From NCBI GenBank assembly GCA_032622095.1, contig CP136066.1, positions 185,418,716 to 185,482,715 on the forward strand: a DNA stretch of 64,000 nucleotides, read 5' to 3'. Position numbers and translations under genes: made by a program. This document shows positions 1-10,249 of the stretch, piece by piece; position 1 is the stretch's first letter, and each line of letters begins with the position of its first letter. The notes beneath the pieces are model-generated. The model had not been told where the DNA came from and searched no databases. It saw nothing but the letters and a program-made list of their open reading frames with translations. Source of the DNA: Siphonodentalium dalli. Lineage: Eukaryota; Mollusca; Scaphopoda; Gadilida; Siphonodentaliidae.

Positions 1-109
1 CTCACAGTTGACTGTTGAGTACAGGTCAAAATTAGCCCAATGCTCATATTGTGTTGCTAGGTGATACACCAGGTCATGCTAATAGTTTATCGGTAGGTTA
101 GATAGTAGT

Positions 110-245
110 CACAATTATGCTTTAAGCGTAAATGCCCTATTTTCACTTAAGCACAATATGTGTTATTTGCGCTTAAGCGCAATTGATTGTGCTTAAGCGC
201 AATTATTTGCGCTTAAGCGCAATCAATTACGCTTAACCGCAAATC
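110..245. repeat. Short palindromic repeat, GCGCTTAAGCGC type
   Basis: At least five iterations of a motif like GCGCTTAAGCGCAAT occur within about 135 bases, some with single changes. The core is itself a perfect dyad (GCGCTTAAGCGC). It looks like a local simple-sequence expansion. No protein or RNA gene overlaps it. Confidence 0.7.
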
Positions 246-270
246 ATTATTAAATGTCAATTTGGCCTCC

Positions 271-372
271 CATATTCCGAAGATTTGCTATTCCCAAGGT
301 TCATTATAATACCGAAGTTTCGCTATTCGGAAGGTTCTCTATTCCTCGCTATTCAGAAGGTTTTTGTTATTT
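271..372 (+). repeat. TATTCCGAAGGTTCG-type array, left arm
   Basis: Repeated degenerate units of GCTATTCGGAAGGTTC type run along this stretch. The same units appear in reverse complement at 715-834, so the two arrays are a loose inverted pair with about 340 bases between them. Each array is a diverged ~15-25-base repeat. Confidence 0.6.
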
Positions 373-714
373 TGAAGTTTTCATTCGATTTCTAAAGTAT
401 TGAGAGGGTTCTTTATCATAAGACTCTTTTTATGAAGGAAATAATGTCAAGCTACTCAATCCGATCAGACGCTCCTAAATTACTATTTCTTTAGTTTCGG
501 TGGTAAAACAATATTTGATTTGAGTCTAGGAACCCACCCATCAAAGCTCATGTGATTAGATATCGATGGTTGCTATTTTTATTGTTTATGGGCTTGATCT
601 TGTCAGAAGTAAGATGTCAAACGGGTGGTCTTGCAGATAAAGATGGATAACTGAAAAATCGTGGTAATAATAACCACTTGAATTTAGAGTTGTCCATATT
701 TTCTGGTTAAATGA

Positions 715-834
715 GCCCATAATAGCAAACCTTCAGAATAGCGAACCTTAAGGCTTCTGAATAAAGAACCTTTGGAATAGCGACCCTTCGGAATAGGAAC
801 CTTCGGAATATGGAACCTTCGGAATAATGAACCC
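715..834 (-). repeat. TATTCCGAAGGTTCG-type array, right arm
   Basis: Degenerate CCTTCGGAATAGCGAACC units, reverse complement of the array at 271-372. A 61-codon minus-strand open frame here merely translates the repeat. The pair could be the arms of a fold-back element or two independent simple-repeat expansions. Confidence 0.6.
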
Positions 835-929
835 CATCCTATATGAAGAGCCCACGACACGTCCATCAATAAATGTATACATGTTTCATGGGACTGTTTA
901 TATATACATATAAGACTGGAGTAAAGTTG

Positions 930-1000
930 AGACCAACACGTCTTTGTTAATTTTGGTGCCCGAATTTCAACGATATTGGTGTGGTGACTCAGAGTGCCCA
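930..1000 (+). other. Possible LTR edge and primer-binding site
   Basis: A stretch ending in TCTTTGTTAA is followed by TTTTGGTGCCCGAATTTC at about 951-968. TGGTGCCCGA resembles the tRNA-complementary primer-binding site placed just after the 5' LTR in many LTR retrotransposons. No gag or pol frame follows and no second LTR was found, so this would be a fragment at best. Chance resemblance is quite possible. Confidence 0.22.
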
Positions 1001-3189
1001 GGCAGAGTGTATAATGGCGTTAGTTTTTCTAAATTTTGATTTAAACAAATTTAAATGAATACAAAAATATGAACCTATGTTAATGTGAAAAATTAGGTAC
1101 TAATAAACCTATTTGCACAGGGGTGGTCGTGCAAAAATATTCCGACACAAGGCCGGGGGTGGGGTGGTCGCAGCTCCTGAAAACACGTTGTTTCCGGTGT
1201 TTTCTGGTGCTTGCAATTTTTTTCCTTTTGTCCTATTTTGACCTAATTACAAGCTGTTTAGCCTATATAATGATTGTTTTGATGTGTTATGATCTAAATA
1301 ACACCTGCAGTGTACACACAAGATACTAGGTACAGTTATCTGTGGTCAGGTTGGCCTCAGAATGTTTTGATTATTTGGTCCCGTGAAATATTTAACTGCG
1401 CTGGCCCACCTGGGTTGGATAACCACTTCTACATGTATGTAAATATATTATAATGAACTCTAAAGACAAATAAACCACATATACTTCAGTAAGTAAAATA
1501 AAATATCACATTACCACTATCTGTGGTATCAAACTGAAATTCAACTCTCCAAGTCTGATATGAAACTGAAATAATGTGTAAAATAAATTTAGAACATGCC
1601 TGTTCTCTAATCTATAAACATGTATCTGGCACAAAGTTACTAATACTATAAAATACAAAAGTGCTACAGTGTTACATACCCAATTATTAATGAACAGACA
1701 TTCACATGGATCTCTATCAGTCTCAACAGCATTTTCTTAGTAAAACATGACTGTCTTTCACTTGTGAAATAATGAGATTTTATTTATTTATATGCGCTAT
1801 TCTACAACCATTTAGCTATTGTTAATATTAAAATGATCCATCTAACCACGTACACTGCATATTGTAAAACAGGCAAGAAACAGTTTGGTAAGTGTCTAGT
1901 CTGAAATACTTGGGTAATTTTGTACCAGAAAATGTAACCAAAGTTTCTTGTTAAACTCATTCATGTCTTAATCCAGATTAGATACAGATTTTGTAAGTCA
2001 CTTTGCACAACGATAATTGAAACTTCACCTGAGTTTAAATTAACTTAAATAATTTTTCAATCAGCTTCAACGTTTTTCAAAATTCAATTTAGAAATGTCA
2101 GTTGAACGTCATCGATGATAAAATGAAAATGAATATATCTGATACATTTTGCATAGAAAGTCACTGCTACATCTGACTCCATTAAATCCAATAAGATCGG
2201 AGTGGATCGTTCATAGGAAACTATATTAATACCACCAGTCAAAACACTTATAAGGACACACTTCCAATGGAAATATATATGATATACACTTTATGAAATA
2301 CTGCATAACAAAAAGAGCTGAACTGTCTCAGCACAAGCAATACACTCATTTGAGATTTAAAACATTTATCTAGAAAACCCCATCTCAACCTGGGCAGCAT
2401 ATAATATTCCGGTGTGTCGTGTGTTTACAACTTCACTTTAACTAGCAACTTTAAAAAATATATAAAGTAAACACGAGTGCATTTCATGGATACATGCACA
2501 TTACACAAAGTCCAGTGTAAAGTCTGGAATAAATAATTAGATAAAATATTTTTTTTAAGTTGTTTCACTAGTTGTGTCAGCTGGTTTTGTTGAGTTTTTC
2601 ATGATAAATGTTTTTAATCTCATGAGGAGTGTATTGCTTGTGCTCATAGTTATAATTTATTAGTATTTGAGTTTAACTGGTGGCGAAAGTACACCGAAGT
2701 TTGATGATGCTTGAAAAAACAGAATGGTCAAATTACGAGTGACTGATAATTATTATATATGTTCATTCTAATTTAACCATTCTCTGTTTCTCAACATCAG
2801 CCACCTTCACTGGACATTCTACACCCTGATGTTTTTGCCTATAATGGCTCTCCAGCTTGATAAATTTCATTCAAATGTGACTGGAAAGGGGGCCCTGCCC
2901 CCCCCCCTCTGATTTGCACGAGAATATGTTGCAGCACCAGATATAGGGGAATGTGGCCCACAGTTAGACATTGGTCAGACTGAGATATTGCCTCTAATAT
3001 TTCTCTAATTTCATAATATCCATGGCGCCAGTCAAGAGATATTAGCCATATAACACATGTTACTATATTTGTTCAAAATGCTATCATCAGGTGAAGGTTG
3101 TATCTGGCCCAGCGACCAATTTTCAAGGCAAAATTTTTTTATTTTATTTTTGCGAGTTTCAGCGAGTTACATGGATGTGGCACAATGAC

Positions 3190-3300
3190 TCAATGATAGT
3201 GTTGTGCGGTTAACCGAGAAAACAACTCGGTTTCGGTTTTTAAAAATACCGACCGAAACCGACCGACGTGATTCTGCCCCAACCGACATTACGGTTTTTT
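3190..3300. repeat. AACCGAC-rich imperfect inverted repeat
   Basis: CTCGGTTTCGGTTTTTA is followed a few bases later by TACCGACCGAAACCGACCGA, so the segment can fold on itself around a short A/T spacer, and ACCGA-type words continue to about 3295. It may be the end of a degraded DNA transposon; no coding sequence is associated. Confidence 0.4.
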
Positions 3301-3728
3301 TGTATGTTTATTTTTCAATTGAATCGACTTGTTAGTTGATACTGTTGTCAAATAATCGGCCTCTCTGATCAATTATATATCGGAATGTGTCCATTTCGTC
3401 TCATTTATGTGTTGTTATAATATCGTAAGCGTCAAATAAATTGCGTTGCGAAACGAAACTGAAATGAGGAAGCATGTCGTTGCAAAAATGAGAATGCGAA
3501 CGAAAAGAAATGTTATACCACGTGGGAAATGGTCCAGAAACTTTTTGTTCTGGAACCTACGATCGATCGATGAGTGGCCACACAGTCAACACGAACTGCA
3601 TGCAGTAGGTCGTTGACTTTTGTCACCTTTATTGTCAATTGTCTTAGAATAAGTGTGCACTTTATTTGAATTGATGACGTGTGCATGACGATACATTTCG
3701 TTCCGTGCGGAAATAAAGTCGGTAGTTA

Positions 3729-5870
3729 GAACGAGTCATTTTGGGGTCGTTCGGCCAAAAAACATGGCCGCCAGCAGCCATCTTGGATTTTACTCTTTGC
3801 ATGACTAAATCCTTTGGCGCGGGCTACAGGTCGTAGCTTTGATCGGAACTTCATGAAATTTGTCATGAATATTGACATTGACATGTAGATGGGAACCAGT
3901 CATTTTGGGGTCATTCAGCCAAAAAACATGGCCGCTGGCTGCCATCTTGGATTTCAAATTAAATCCATTGGCGCGGCCTACAGGTCATACTGTTCGTCTG
4001 ATAATCATGAAATTTGTCATGGATGTTATTATTGACATGTAGATGGGAACGAGTCATTTTGGGGTCGTTCGGCCAAAAAACATGGCCGCCAGCAGCCATG
4101 TTGGATTGTAAGCTTCGGCTACGGGTCGTACTATTCGTCTAATCATGAAATTTTGGATTTTACTCTTTGCATGACTAAATCATTTTGCGCGGGCTACAGG
4201 TCGTACCTGTGGTCTAATCTTTATGTAATTTGTCATGAATGTTGATATTGACATGTAGATGTGAACGAGTCATTTTGGGGTCACTCGGACAAAAACGTGG
4301 GCGCTGGCGGCCATCTTGGATTTCAAAATTCAATCCATTGGCGTGGGTTACAGGTCGTACTATTCGTCTAATCATCATGAAATTTTGGATTTTACTCTTT
4401 AAATGACTAAATCCTTTGGCGCGGGCTACAGGTCGTACCTTTGGTCTAATCATTATGAAATTTGTCATGAATGTTGATATTGACATGTAGATGTGAACGA
4501 GTCATTTTGGGGTCACTCGGCCAAAAAACATGGCCGCCGGCGGCCATCTTGGATTTCAAAATTCAATCCATTGGCACGGACTACAGGTCGTACTGTTTGT
4601 CTGATCACCATGAAATTTTTCATGGATGTTAATATTGACATGTAGATGGGAACGAGTCATTTTGGGGTTGTTCGGCCGAAAAACATGGCCGCCAGCAGCC
4701 ATCTTGGATTTTACTCTTTGCATGACTAAATATTTTGGCGCGGGCTACAGGTCGTATCTTTGGTCTAATCTTTATGAAATTTGTCATGAATATTGACATT
4801 GACATGTAGATGGGAACGAGTCATTTTGGGGTCAATCGGCTAGAAAACATGGTCGCTGGTGGCCATCTTCGATTTCAAAATTCAATCCATTGGGGCGGGC
4901 TACAGGTCGTACTGTTCCTCTGATCATCATGAAATTTGTCATGGATGTTCATATTGACATGTAGATGGGAACGAGTCATTTTGGGGTCTTTCGGTCAAAA
5001 ACATGGCCGCCAGCAGCCATCTTGGATTTTACTCTTTGCATGACTAAATCCATTGGCGCGGGTTACAGGTCGTAGCTTTGATCGGAACTTCATGAAATTT
5101 GTCATGGATGTTAAAAATGGCATGTGGATGGGAACGAGTCATTTTGGGGTCGTTCGGCTGAAAAACATGGCCGCCAGCAGCCATCTTGGATTTTACTCTT
5201 TGCATGACTAAATCATTTGGCGCGGGCTACACAGGTTGTACATTTCGTCTAATATTTATGAAATTTGTCATGAATGTTGACTTTGACATGTAGATGGGAA
5301 CGAGTCATTCGGTCAAAAAACATGACCGCTGGCGGCCATCTTGGATTTCAAAATTTAATCCATTGGCGCGGGCTACAGGTCGTACCATTCGTCTAATCAT
5401 CATGACATTTACCATGGATGTTAATATTGGCATGTAGATGGGAAAGAGTCATTTTGCAGTCGTTCGGCCAAAAAACATGGCCGCCAGCAGCCATCTTGGA
5501 TTTTACCCTTTGTATGGCTAAATCATTTGGCGCGGGCTACAGGTCGCAGCTTTGGTCGGATCTTCGTGAGATTTGCCATGGATGTTAACAATGACATGTA
5601 GATGGGAACGAGTCGTTTTGAGCTCATTCGGCCAAAATACATAGCCGCCAGCAGTCATCTTGGATTTTACTCTTTGCATGACTAAATCCTTTGGCACAGG
5701 CTACAGGTTGTACCTTTGGTCAGATCATTATGATATTTGTAAAGGCTGTTAATATTGTAATGTATATAGATGGGAACGAGTCATTTTGGGGTAATTCGTA
5801 AATAAACATAGCTGTCGGTGGCCATTTTAGAATTTACTGTTTGCATCACTAAATCCTTTGGCACACCATA
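3729..5870. repeat. Tandem array of a ~160-bp unit with GATGGGAACGAGTC / CATGGCCGCC / CCATCTTGG blocks
   Basis: About 13 copies of GATGGGAACGAGTCATTTTG or close variants occur between 3729 and 5790, mostly 145-170 bases apart. Each unit holds, in order, the AACGAGTCATTTTGGGG block, a GC-rich dyad of ATGGCCGCCGGCGGCCAT type (perfect at 4530-4547), CATCTTGGATTT, a GCGCGGGCTACAGGTCGTA block and TGAAATTTGTCATG. Units differ by substitutions and small deletions, so the array is old or not homogenised. The 90-codon minus-strand frame at 4214-4486 is repeat translation. Related blocks recur in every ZNF unit, for example 10250-11475. Confidence 0.85.
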
Positions 5871-6249
5871 ATCACATCATCCCTGATCCGATGATTATAA
5901 AACTTGTCATGAATGTTGATATTTACATGTGCATCTTGTCTTACTTAGACATTTCGATTAGCACCTTTCCTGGCAACCGTTAAATTATTCCCCTACCTAA
6001 GTTGAGCTACAGTGTCATTGACACTTTCATATAAGATACGCATGCATGCTAAATGGCACATTTTGAGAAACTGTCCACCGAGTAGAGATTTTTTTAAAAA
6101 GATGAGTGAATATGCATGCTCCAGATAATCATTCTGGTATTTAAATAGTTGAATGGACATGATTGAAATTAACTCGAATGAAGTAACAACATATATTTGG
6201 GTAAAATTGAAATAATTAACTCAGACTTATGACCACGGTGTCATTTCAG

Positions 6250-6346
6250 GGCTCTGGATAATATTATGGAGATGTACACCTTGCGTCGGAAATTTGTGGA
6301 ATATGCTTATATGTCTTACAATCATCGAAGCATCGAAAATTGTACC
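6250..6346 (+). other. Candidate 5' leader exon of ZNF gene 1, copy a
   Basis: GTGTCATTTCAG precedes GGCTCTGGATAATATTATGG, a plausible 3' splice site. The block ends at TGTACC before GTAATT, a weak 5' splice site. The matching 97-base block is at 7006-7102 (donor GTGAGT), 21781-21877 (GTGATT) and 55964-56060 (GTGATT). Joining it to the splice site before the ZNF start gives only short upstream frames, so it would be 5' untranslated sequence. No transcript evidence is available. Confidence 0.3.
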
Positions 6347-7005
6347 GTAATTTATCGCTTTACATGTGAATTATGGTGCTTAAATAGGTTTTGGCACATC
6401 AACATGTATATACAATACAACGTTCTGCGATGTACATATAACTCATTAAAGGTGGATTATCTCTTTGTAAACATGTATTATATAGTTACCGGGGTATAAA
6501 ATATTAGATTTGAATCGAAGACTCCTGTCCGGAAATGCTTCTATCGTTAATATTAATTTTATTTCGAATATGTTCTGGTCTAAAAATGTGTGTTTGTTCA
6601 GATAACGAACAATAGTGGTTACCGTTAACAGAGACCAGAAATGTTATGTAACAATTTTGTCACAAATAAACGTTAATTATACTTATTAGCACTTATATAT
6701 GTGGAACAAAACAATACAAACAACCAATCTGTGACATTTGACTTCCGTTGCGTATCCGTAGGAACAGCCCAGTGCTCTATATCGCAATATGGTATCATCC
6801 GAATGGTCTGTTCTAAAAATAGTAACATGGACGGTCCCGATTTAATATTCGAAATAAAATCAATATTAATTCATATTTATTATTTTATACCCACGTAACG
6901 ATTTAAAATTTGTTATTTAAAGAGATAATCCATCTTTAATATATCCATACTATTTTCCTGAATGAAATAATTAACTCAGACTGTATGACCACGGTGTCAT
7001 TTCAG

Positions 7006-7102
7006 AGCTCTGGATAATATTATGGTGATGTGTACCTTGCGTCCGAAATTTGTGGGATATGCTTATATGTCTTACAATCACCGAAGCATCGAAGATTTTA
7101 CC
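7006..7102 (+). other. Candidate 5' leader exon of ZNF gene 1, copy b
   Basis: Second copy of the 97-base block, lying 756 bases after copy a. It has the best donor of the set, ACC followed by GTGAGTTATC, and its acceptor is TCATTTCAG. If either copy is used, this would be the better splice partner for the acceptor near 7380. Confidence 0.33.
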
Positions 7103-7210
7103 GTGAGTTATCGCTGTACATGTGAATTATGGTATTTAGATAGGTTTTGGCACATGCACATAAACTGGTATATACAATAAAACGTTCCGCAATGTACATA
7201 TAACTCATTA

Positions 7211-7306
7211 ATACCTACTATTTTTCGCTCAATTTTAAATTCGCGCACCAATGTATGCGCGAAATATAGTACTGCGCGAATTTAAATACCAGTAAGGTAT
7301 AGGTAT
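7211..7306. repeat. GCGCGAATT inverted-repeat element fragment
   Basis: CCTACTATTTTTCGCTC..AAATTCGCGCAC is followed by GCGCGAAATATAGTACTGCGCGAATTT and GTAAGGTATAGG, a self-complementary arrangement. The same sequence is at 22031-22120 and 56214-56306, and its reverse complement at 21395-21494 and 55578-55677. It looks like an end of a small non-autonomous DNA element. Confidence 0.5.
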
Positions 7307-7368
7307 TACCACAATGTCGACCCGCATGGTGCGAATCCTTGTCTGACTTTATCTTCCCACTTTTACCT

Positions 7369-7380
7369 TTATTTCAGCAG
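7369..7380 (+). promoter_or_regulatory. 3' splice site before ZNF exon, gene 1
   Basis: A pyrimidine-rich run, CCCACTTTTACCTTTATTTCAGCAG in outline, ends in CAGCAG at 7375-7380, giving two possible acceptor positions 3 bases apart. The ZNF start codon follows about 100 bases later. The same site is conserved at 22186-22195 and 56369-56378 but is deleted with its surroundings from genes 3 and 4. Confidence 0.55.
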
Positions 7381-7478
7381 GACACAACTATATACCGTTC
7401 CTGTAGAGATAGTTGAAGCGAAAGATCTAATCGGCTTTCTTAGTTTGAAGACTAACTATAGCCGAAACCAATTCATCG

Positions 7479-9155
7479 ATGTTTTCGTGTGGGGTCTGTC
7501 TTCAAAAATGTTCCAGTCGACATTTTCTTCTGGAGCACATACGGTCGCATACAGCCAAAGTGTCACCTAACATTACTGTCACAGAGAATCCTATAAACTC
7601 AGCTGTTGGTGAAAAACATAATGTTGGTGCACAATCATTTGTATCACAATCACATCGGACACCTCTTGATTCGAGCAGTGGACTTGAAGATTAGGGTGAA
7701 TTTTATAGTTGTGAACAATTTCCTAGTAAGCCAGGTAATACCACTGTGTGTGAAGTACCCATCACCACAGATAGGGTTGGAGAACGGTTTGTTTCAAGCC
7801 ATCGACAGACGGGTAAGGATGAATTTAATATATGTGAAGAATTTCTTAGTAAGTCTGATACTACAGTTAATAGCTCACTACCAATCACATCAAAGCTACC
7901 CTTGACACATTTTGAATCAAACCGTCAACAGAAGAGAACGAGTGCATTTGGAGTTTGTGAAGAATTTCCTAGTGATCACGCAGTTATTGGTAGGGTGGTG
8001 ACAACAACGAAAAGCGATTGCCAGTGTGGTCCATCTGAACAGTCATCTTTGGACAAAGAGACGAAACAGCACATCGACGAGCAACCGTGCACCAACAAGA
8101 AATCATACACCGAGAAGAGACCACACACCAGGCGGAGATATCTTGATTGTAGTGTGTGCGGAGAATCGTTCAATCTCATTCGTGCTCTAGTTCTTCACCA
8201 CAAGGCAAACCCCGACGATCATCATCACATTTGTGGCGTATGTGCCAAGTCTTTCACATCAAAGAATGACTTAGATGTTCACAAAATATCATCTCACAAG
8301 GGTTCTCTCCGTCATAAGTGTGACCAATGTGGAAAGACTTTTAAGAGTAGATTTCATCTTTATGATCACGAGAGAACCCACGACAAAGTTTGTTCACATG
8401 TGTGTGACGTCTGTGGTCGAGTGTACAAATTGGAGAAGTATCTTAAGAGACATCGACAGATTCATTTTAATCGTCATCATTGCCAATTTTGTGGGTGATC
8501 TTTTAAGGAACTCAGCACATTGGACACTCACTTGAGAGTTCATACAATGGAAAAACCATATGTGTGCGACAAGTGCCCAAAATCATTCAAAACTAGCGCT
8601 GGTCTAAAACGTCACAGATATGATCATACCTCTAGTCGACCACACGCGTGCGAAATGTGTGAGAAAACCTTCAGTACAAAGACAATACTTGCTCACCATT
8701 TGACGTTACACAGCGATGATCGGCCATATGTATGTGAGGTATGTGGCAAATCGTTTAAGACTTCAAGTTCATTAGCGCGCCACAACAGAAGTCACACCAA
8801 AGAGGCGCGTTTTGTTTGTGATATATGTGGGAAAAGTTTATCTGATAGCGTTATTTTAAAAAATCACATGAGAAGACACTTCGGTGAACGCCCATTTACT
8901 TGTGACTCATGTGGAAAATCGTTCACAACTAAAAACAGTTTGAATGAACACAAAAGATCACACAGTGAAGACCGTCCATATACGTGCGATGTTTGTGGGA
9001 AGTCGTTTAAATGGACCGGAAATCTGCGAGATCATAAGCTTAAGCATACTGACATCCGCCCATTTCAATGTGAGATTTGTGGAGCTTCGTTCCGGAGAAG
9101 ATTTGATATTAGACTACACAATGAGCTTGTTCACAAGTGTAAGATTGTGGGATAA
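7479..9155 (+). pseudogene. C2H2 zinc-finger gene 1, interrupted by two in-frame stops
   Basis: This copy aligns codon for codon with intact genes 2 and 5 but has TAG at 7692-7694 in the linker and TGA at 8496-8498 in finger 6, where the intact copies have CGA (Arg). The frame is otherwise unbroken: all three open pieces (7479-7694, 7746-8498, 8520-9155) share one phase. It keeps the N-terminal finger and the finger array to the end. Differences from the other copies cluster in fingers 8 and 9 at DNA-contact positions. Translation might restart at an internal ATG (for example 8520, giving 211 residues with seven fingers). The CGA-to-TGA change is a typical methyl-CpG decay. Sequencing error is unlikely for both sites but not excluded. 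Confidence 0.85.
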
Positions 9156-9243
9156 CTGTCTCTGTGCAACCGAGCAAACATACATGTATGTAGACTAATA
9201 TAGCTGTTCCAAAAAATAAGGGTAATTCCAATGCTTCTGAATT

Positions 9244-9780
9244 GTGTGGGCTATCGTTTAAGAATTCAAGTTCATTAGTGCGCCATAACACAACTTATAC
9301 ACAGTAGCGGTGTGTCGTGTGTGATATAGTGAAAACGCTATTTTATAAGATCACGAAAGAACCCACTTTGATGAACGCCCATTTGCTTGTGAGATATGTG
9401 GGTTTGCGTACAAAACTCAAATTCGTTTGAACGAACACAAACGGTCACATAGCAACTGTTTTCAACATACGTGCGACGTTTATCAGAACTCGTTCAAATT
9501 GTCCAACTGTCTGCGACCACACGAGACTTTACCGGTGTCCGCTCATTTGAATGCGAGGTGTGATGGAAGGACGTTTCGTCTCAACTCGCATACGAAGATT
9601 GTTTAAAAGGGTGTCCGCGGTAAAGCTAAACTGTGTTACATGTATGAGATGACCACCTCTACTACTTTGAACAAGTATATACTGCCTTCCCCGAAGATCG
9701 GTATAAGCCTTATCGCTTCTATGGTAAAACATTTCGTCCTCAGTCCTATCTGAATGGTCACGAACGTCTGTCTCATAGAT
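9244..9780 (+). pseudogene. Decayed zinc-finger array downstream of gene 1
   Basis: Translating in shifting frames gives clear relics of about six fingers after the real stop: CGLSFKNSSSLVRHNTT; CVVCDI..DHERTH; CEICGFAYKTQIRLNEHKRSH split by linker remnants; a finger with CDVY in place of CxxC; one whose second Cys codon is TGA; and a last one reading YRFYGKTFRPQSYLNGHE, in which both Cys are Tyr. Linkers such as FDERPF and VRSFEC survive. The array was therefore once about 18-19 fingers long and was cut short before the cluster expanded, since the relics follow all five genes. Confidence 0.8.
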
Positions 9781-10249
9781 GTTGAGGTGTGGTGACACGA
9801 ATACAATTTCACCACTCAGAAATGTAAAAAAAATAAGATTTAATGCCTGTTTCATTTGCACAACTACTCTATGGTACATAGAACCACACATACCTCAGGG
9901 GAATCAATTGTACACTATACTCTGGTAGAGTATATGTTGGTATGTATGGAGTTCTTTCCTGGAGGCCTGTATATAAAACCGGAGACGGATCAGGAAGGAA
10001 CATGCATATTAATTGAGGGGTATATATATATTTTATTTTTATCAAAACTCGATTATTGGTATGGCGAGGAACGGTTGGTGTGTGGGAGAGCGACAAACAA
10101 AAACACATATAACATAGCCGTTTACTGATGGGCTTCGACAATGGTATGCGAGTTAATCATGTGCGACAGCTGTTCACAAAAAAATCGGGTCCGCCCCCAC
10201 TTTCTAACTAGTTATGCCACTTTTAGCTCAACTTTTGAGCTGTTGCCAT

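Larger units (their letters stand above)
1..6028. other. Flanking region before the tandem array, no gene recognised
   Basis: Homology to the later units starts at about 6029, at the ATATAAGATACGCATGC block also found near 21556 and 55740. Everything to the left is present once in the window. The open frames here are short and show no domain signature; those at 684-869 and 4214-4486 lie inside repeats. Apart from the repeat features listed separately, I see only AT-rich, intron- or spacer-like DNA. The stretch 1340-3180 shows no structure beyond a C homopolymer near 2898. Confidence 0.6.
6029..7478 (+). other. Upstream region of ZNF gene 1 (partial array unit)
   Basis: This is homologous to about 21556-22272 and 55740-56455, but about 760 bases longer, because one block (6208-6450) recurs in slightly different form at 6962-7210. 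The region holds two copies of a candidate leader exon, a GCGCGAATT inverted-repeat fragment at 7211-7306 and a 3' splice site near 7380. Long units 2 and 5 carry one copy of the block. Confidence 0.6.

Noticed and set aside
684-869. 61-codon minus-strand frame with repeated IPKGRYSKGSLF-like peptides
   Set aside because: Direct translation of the CCTTCGGAATAG simple-repeat array; no start context or conservation.
1123-1329. 68-codon hydrophobic frame
   Set aside because: Low-complexity AT-rich translation with no homologous copy, domain or splice context; likely chance.
4214-4486. 90-codon minus-strand open frame with repeated HDKLHKD-like ends
   Set aside because: It translates the ~160-bp satellite unit; the internal repetition of the peptide mirrors the DNA repeat.
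6266-6499. 77-codon frame MEMYTLRRKFVEYAYMS.. as a small protein gene
   Set aside because: The frame is not kept beyond ~30 codons in the copies at 7024, 21797 and 55980; splice-like edges make a leader exon a better explanation.
7211-7306. Could be a CRISPR-like repeat or bacterial terminator
   Set aside because: The DNA is plainly eukaryotic, and the structure is a single inverted repeat shared with upstream regions of other units, with no regular spacers.
9529-9891. 120-codon minus-strand frame downstream of gene 1
   Set aside because: It is antisense to the decayed finger array; in units 2-5 it is reduced to 89 codons and has no domain.
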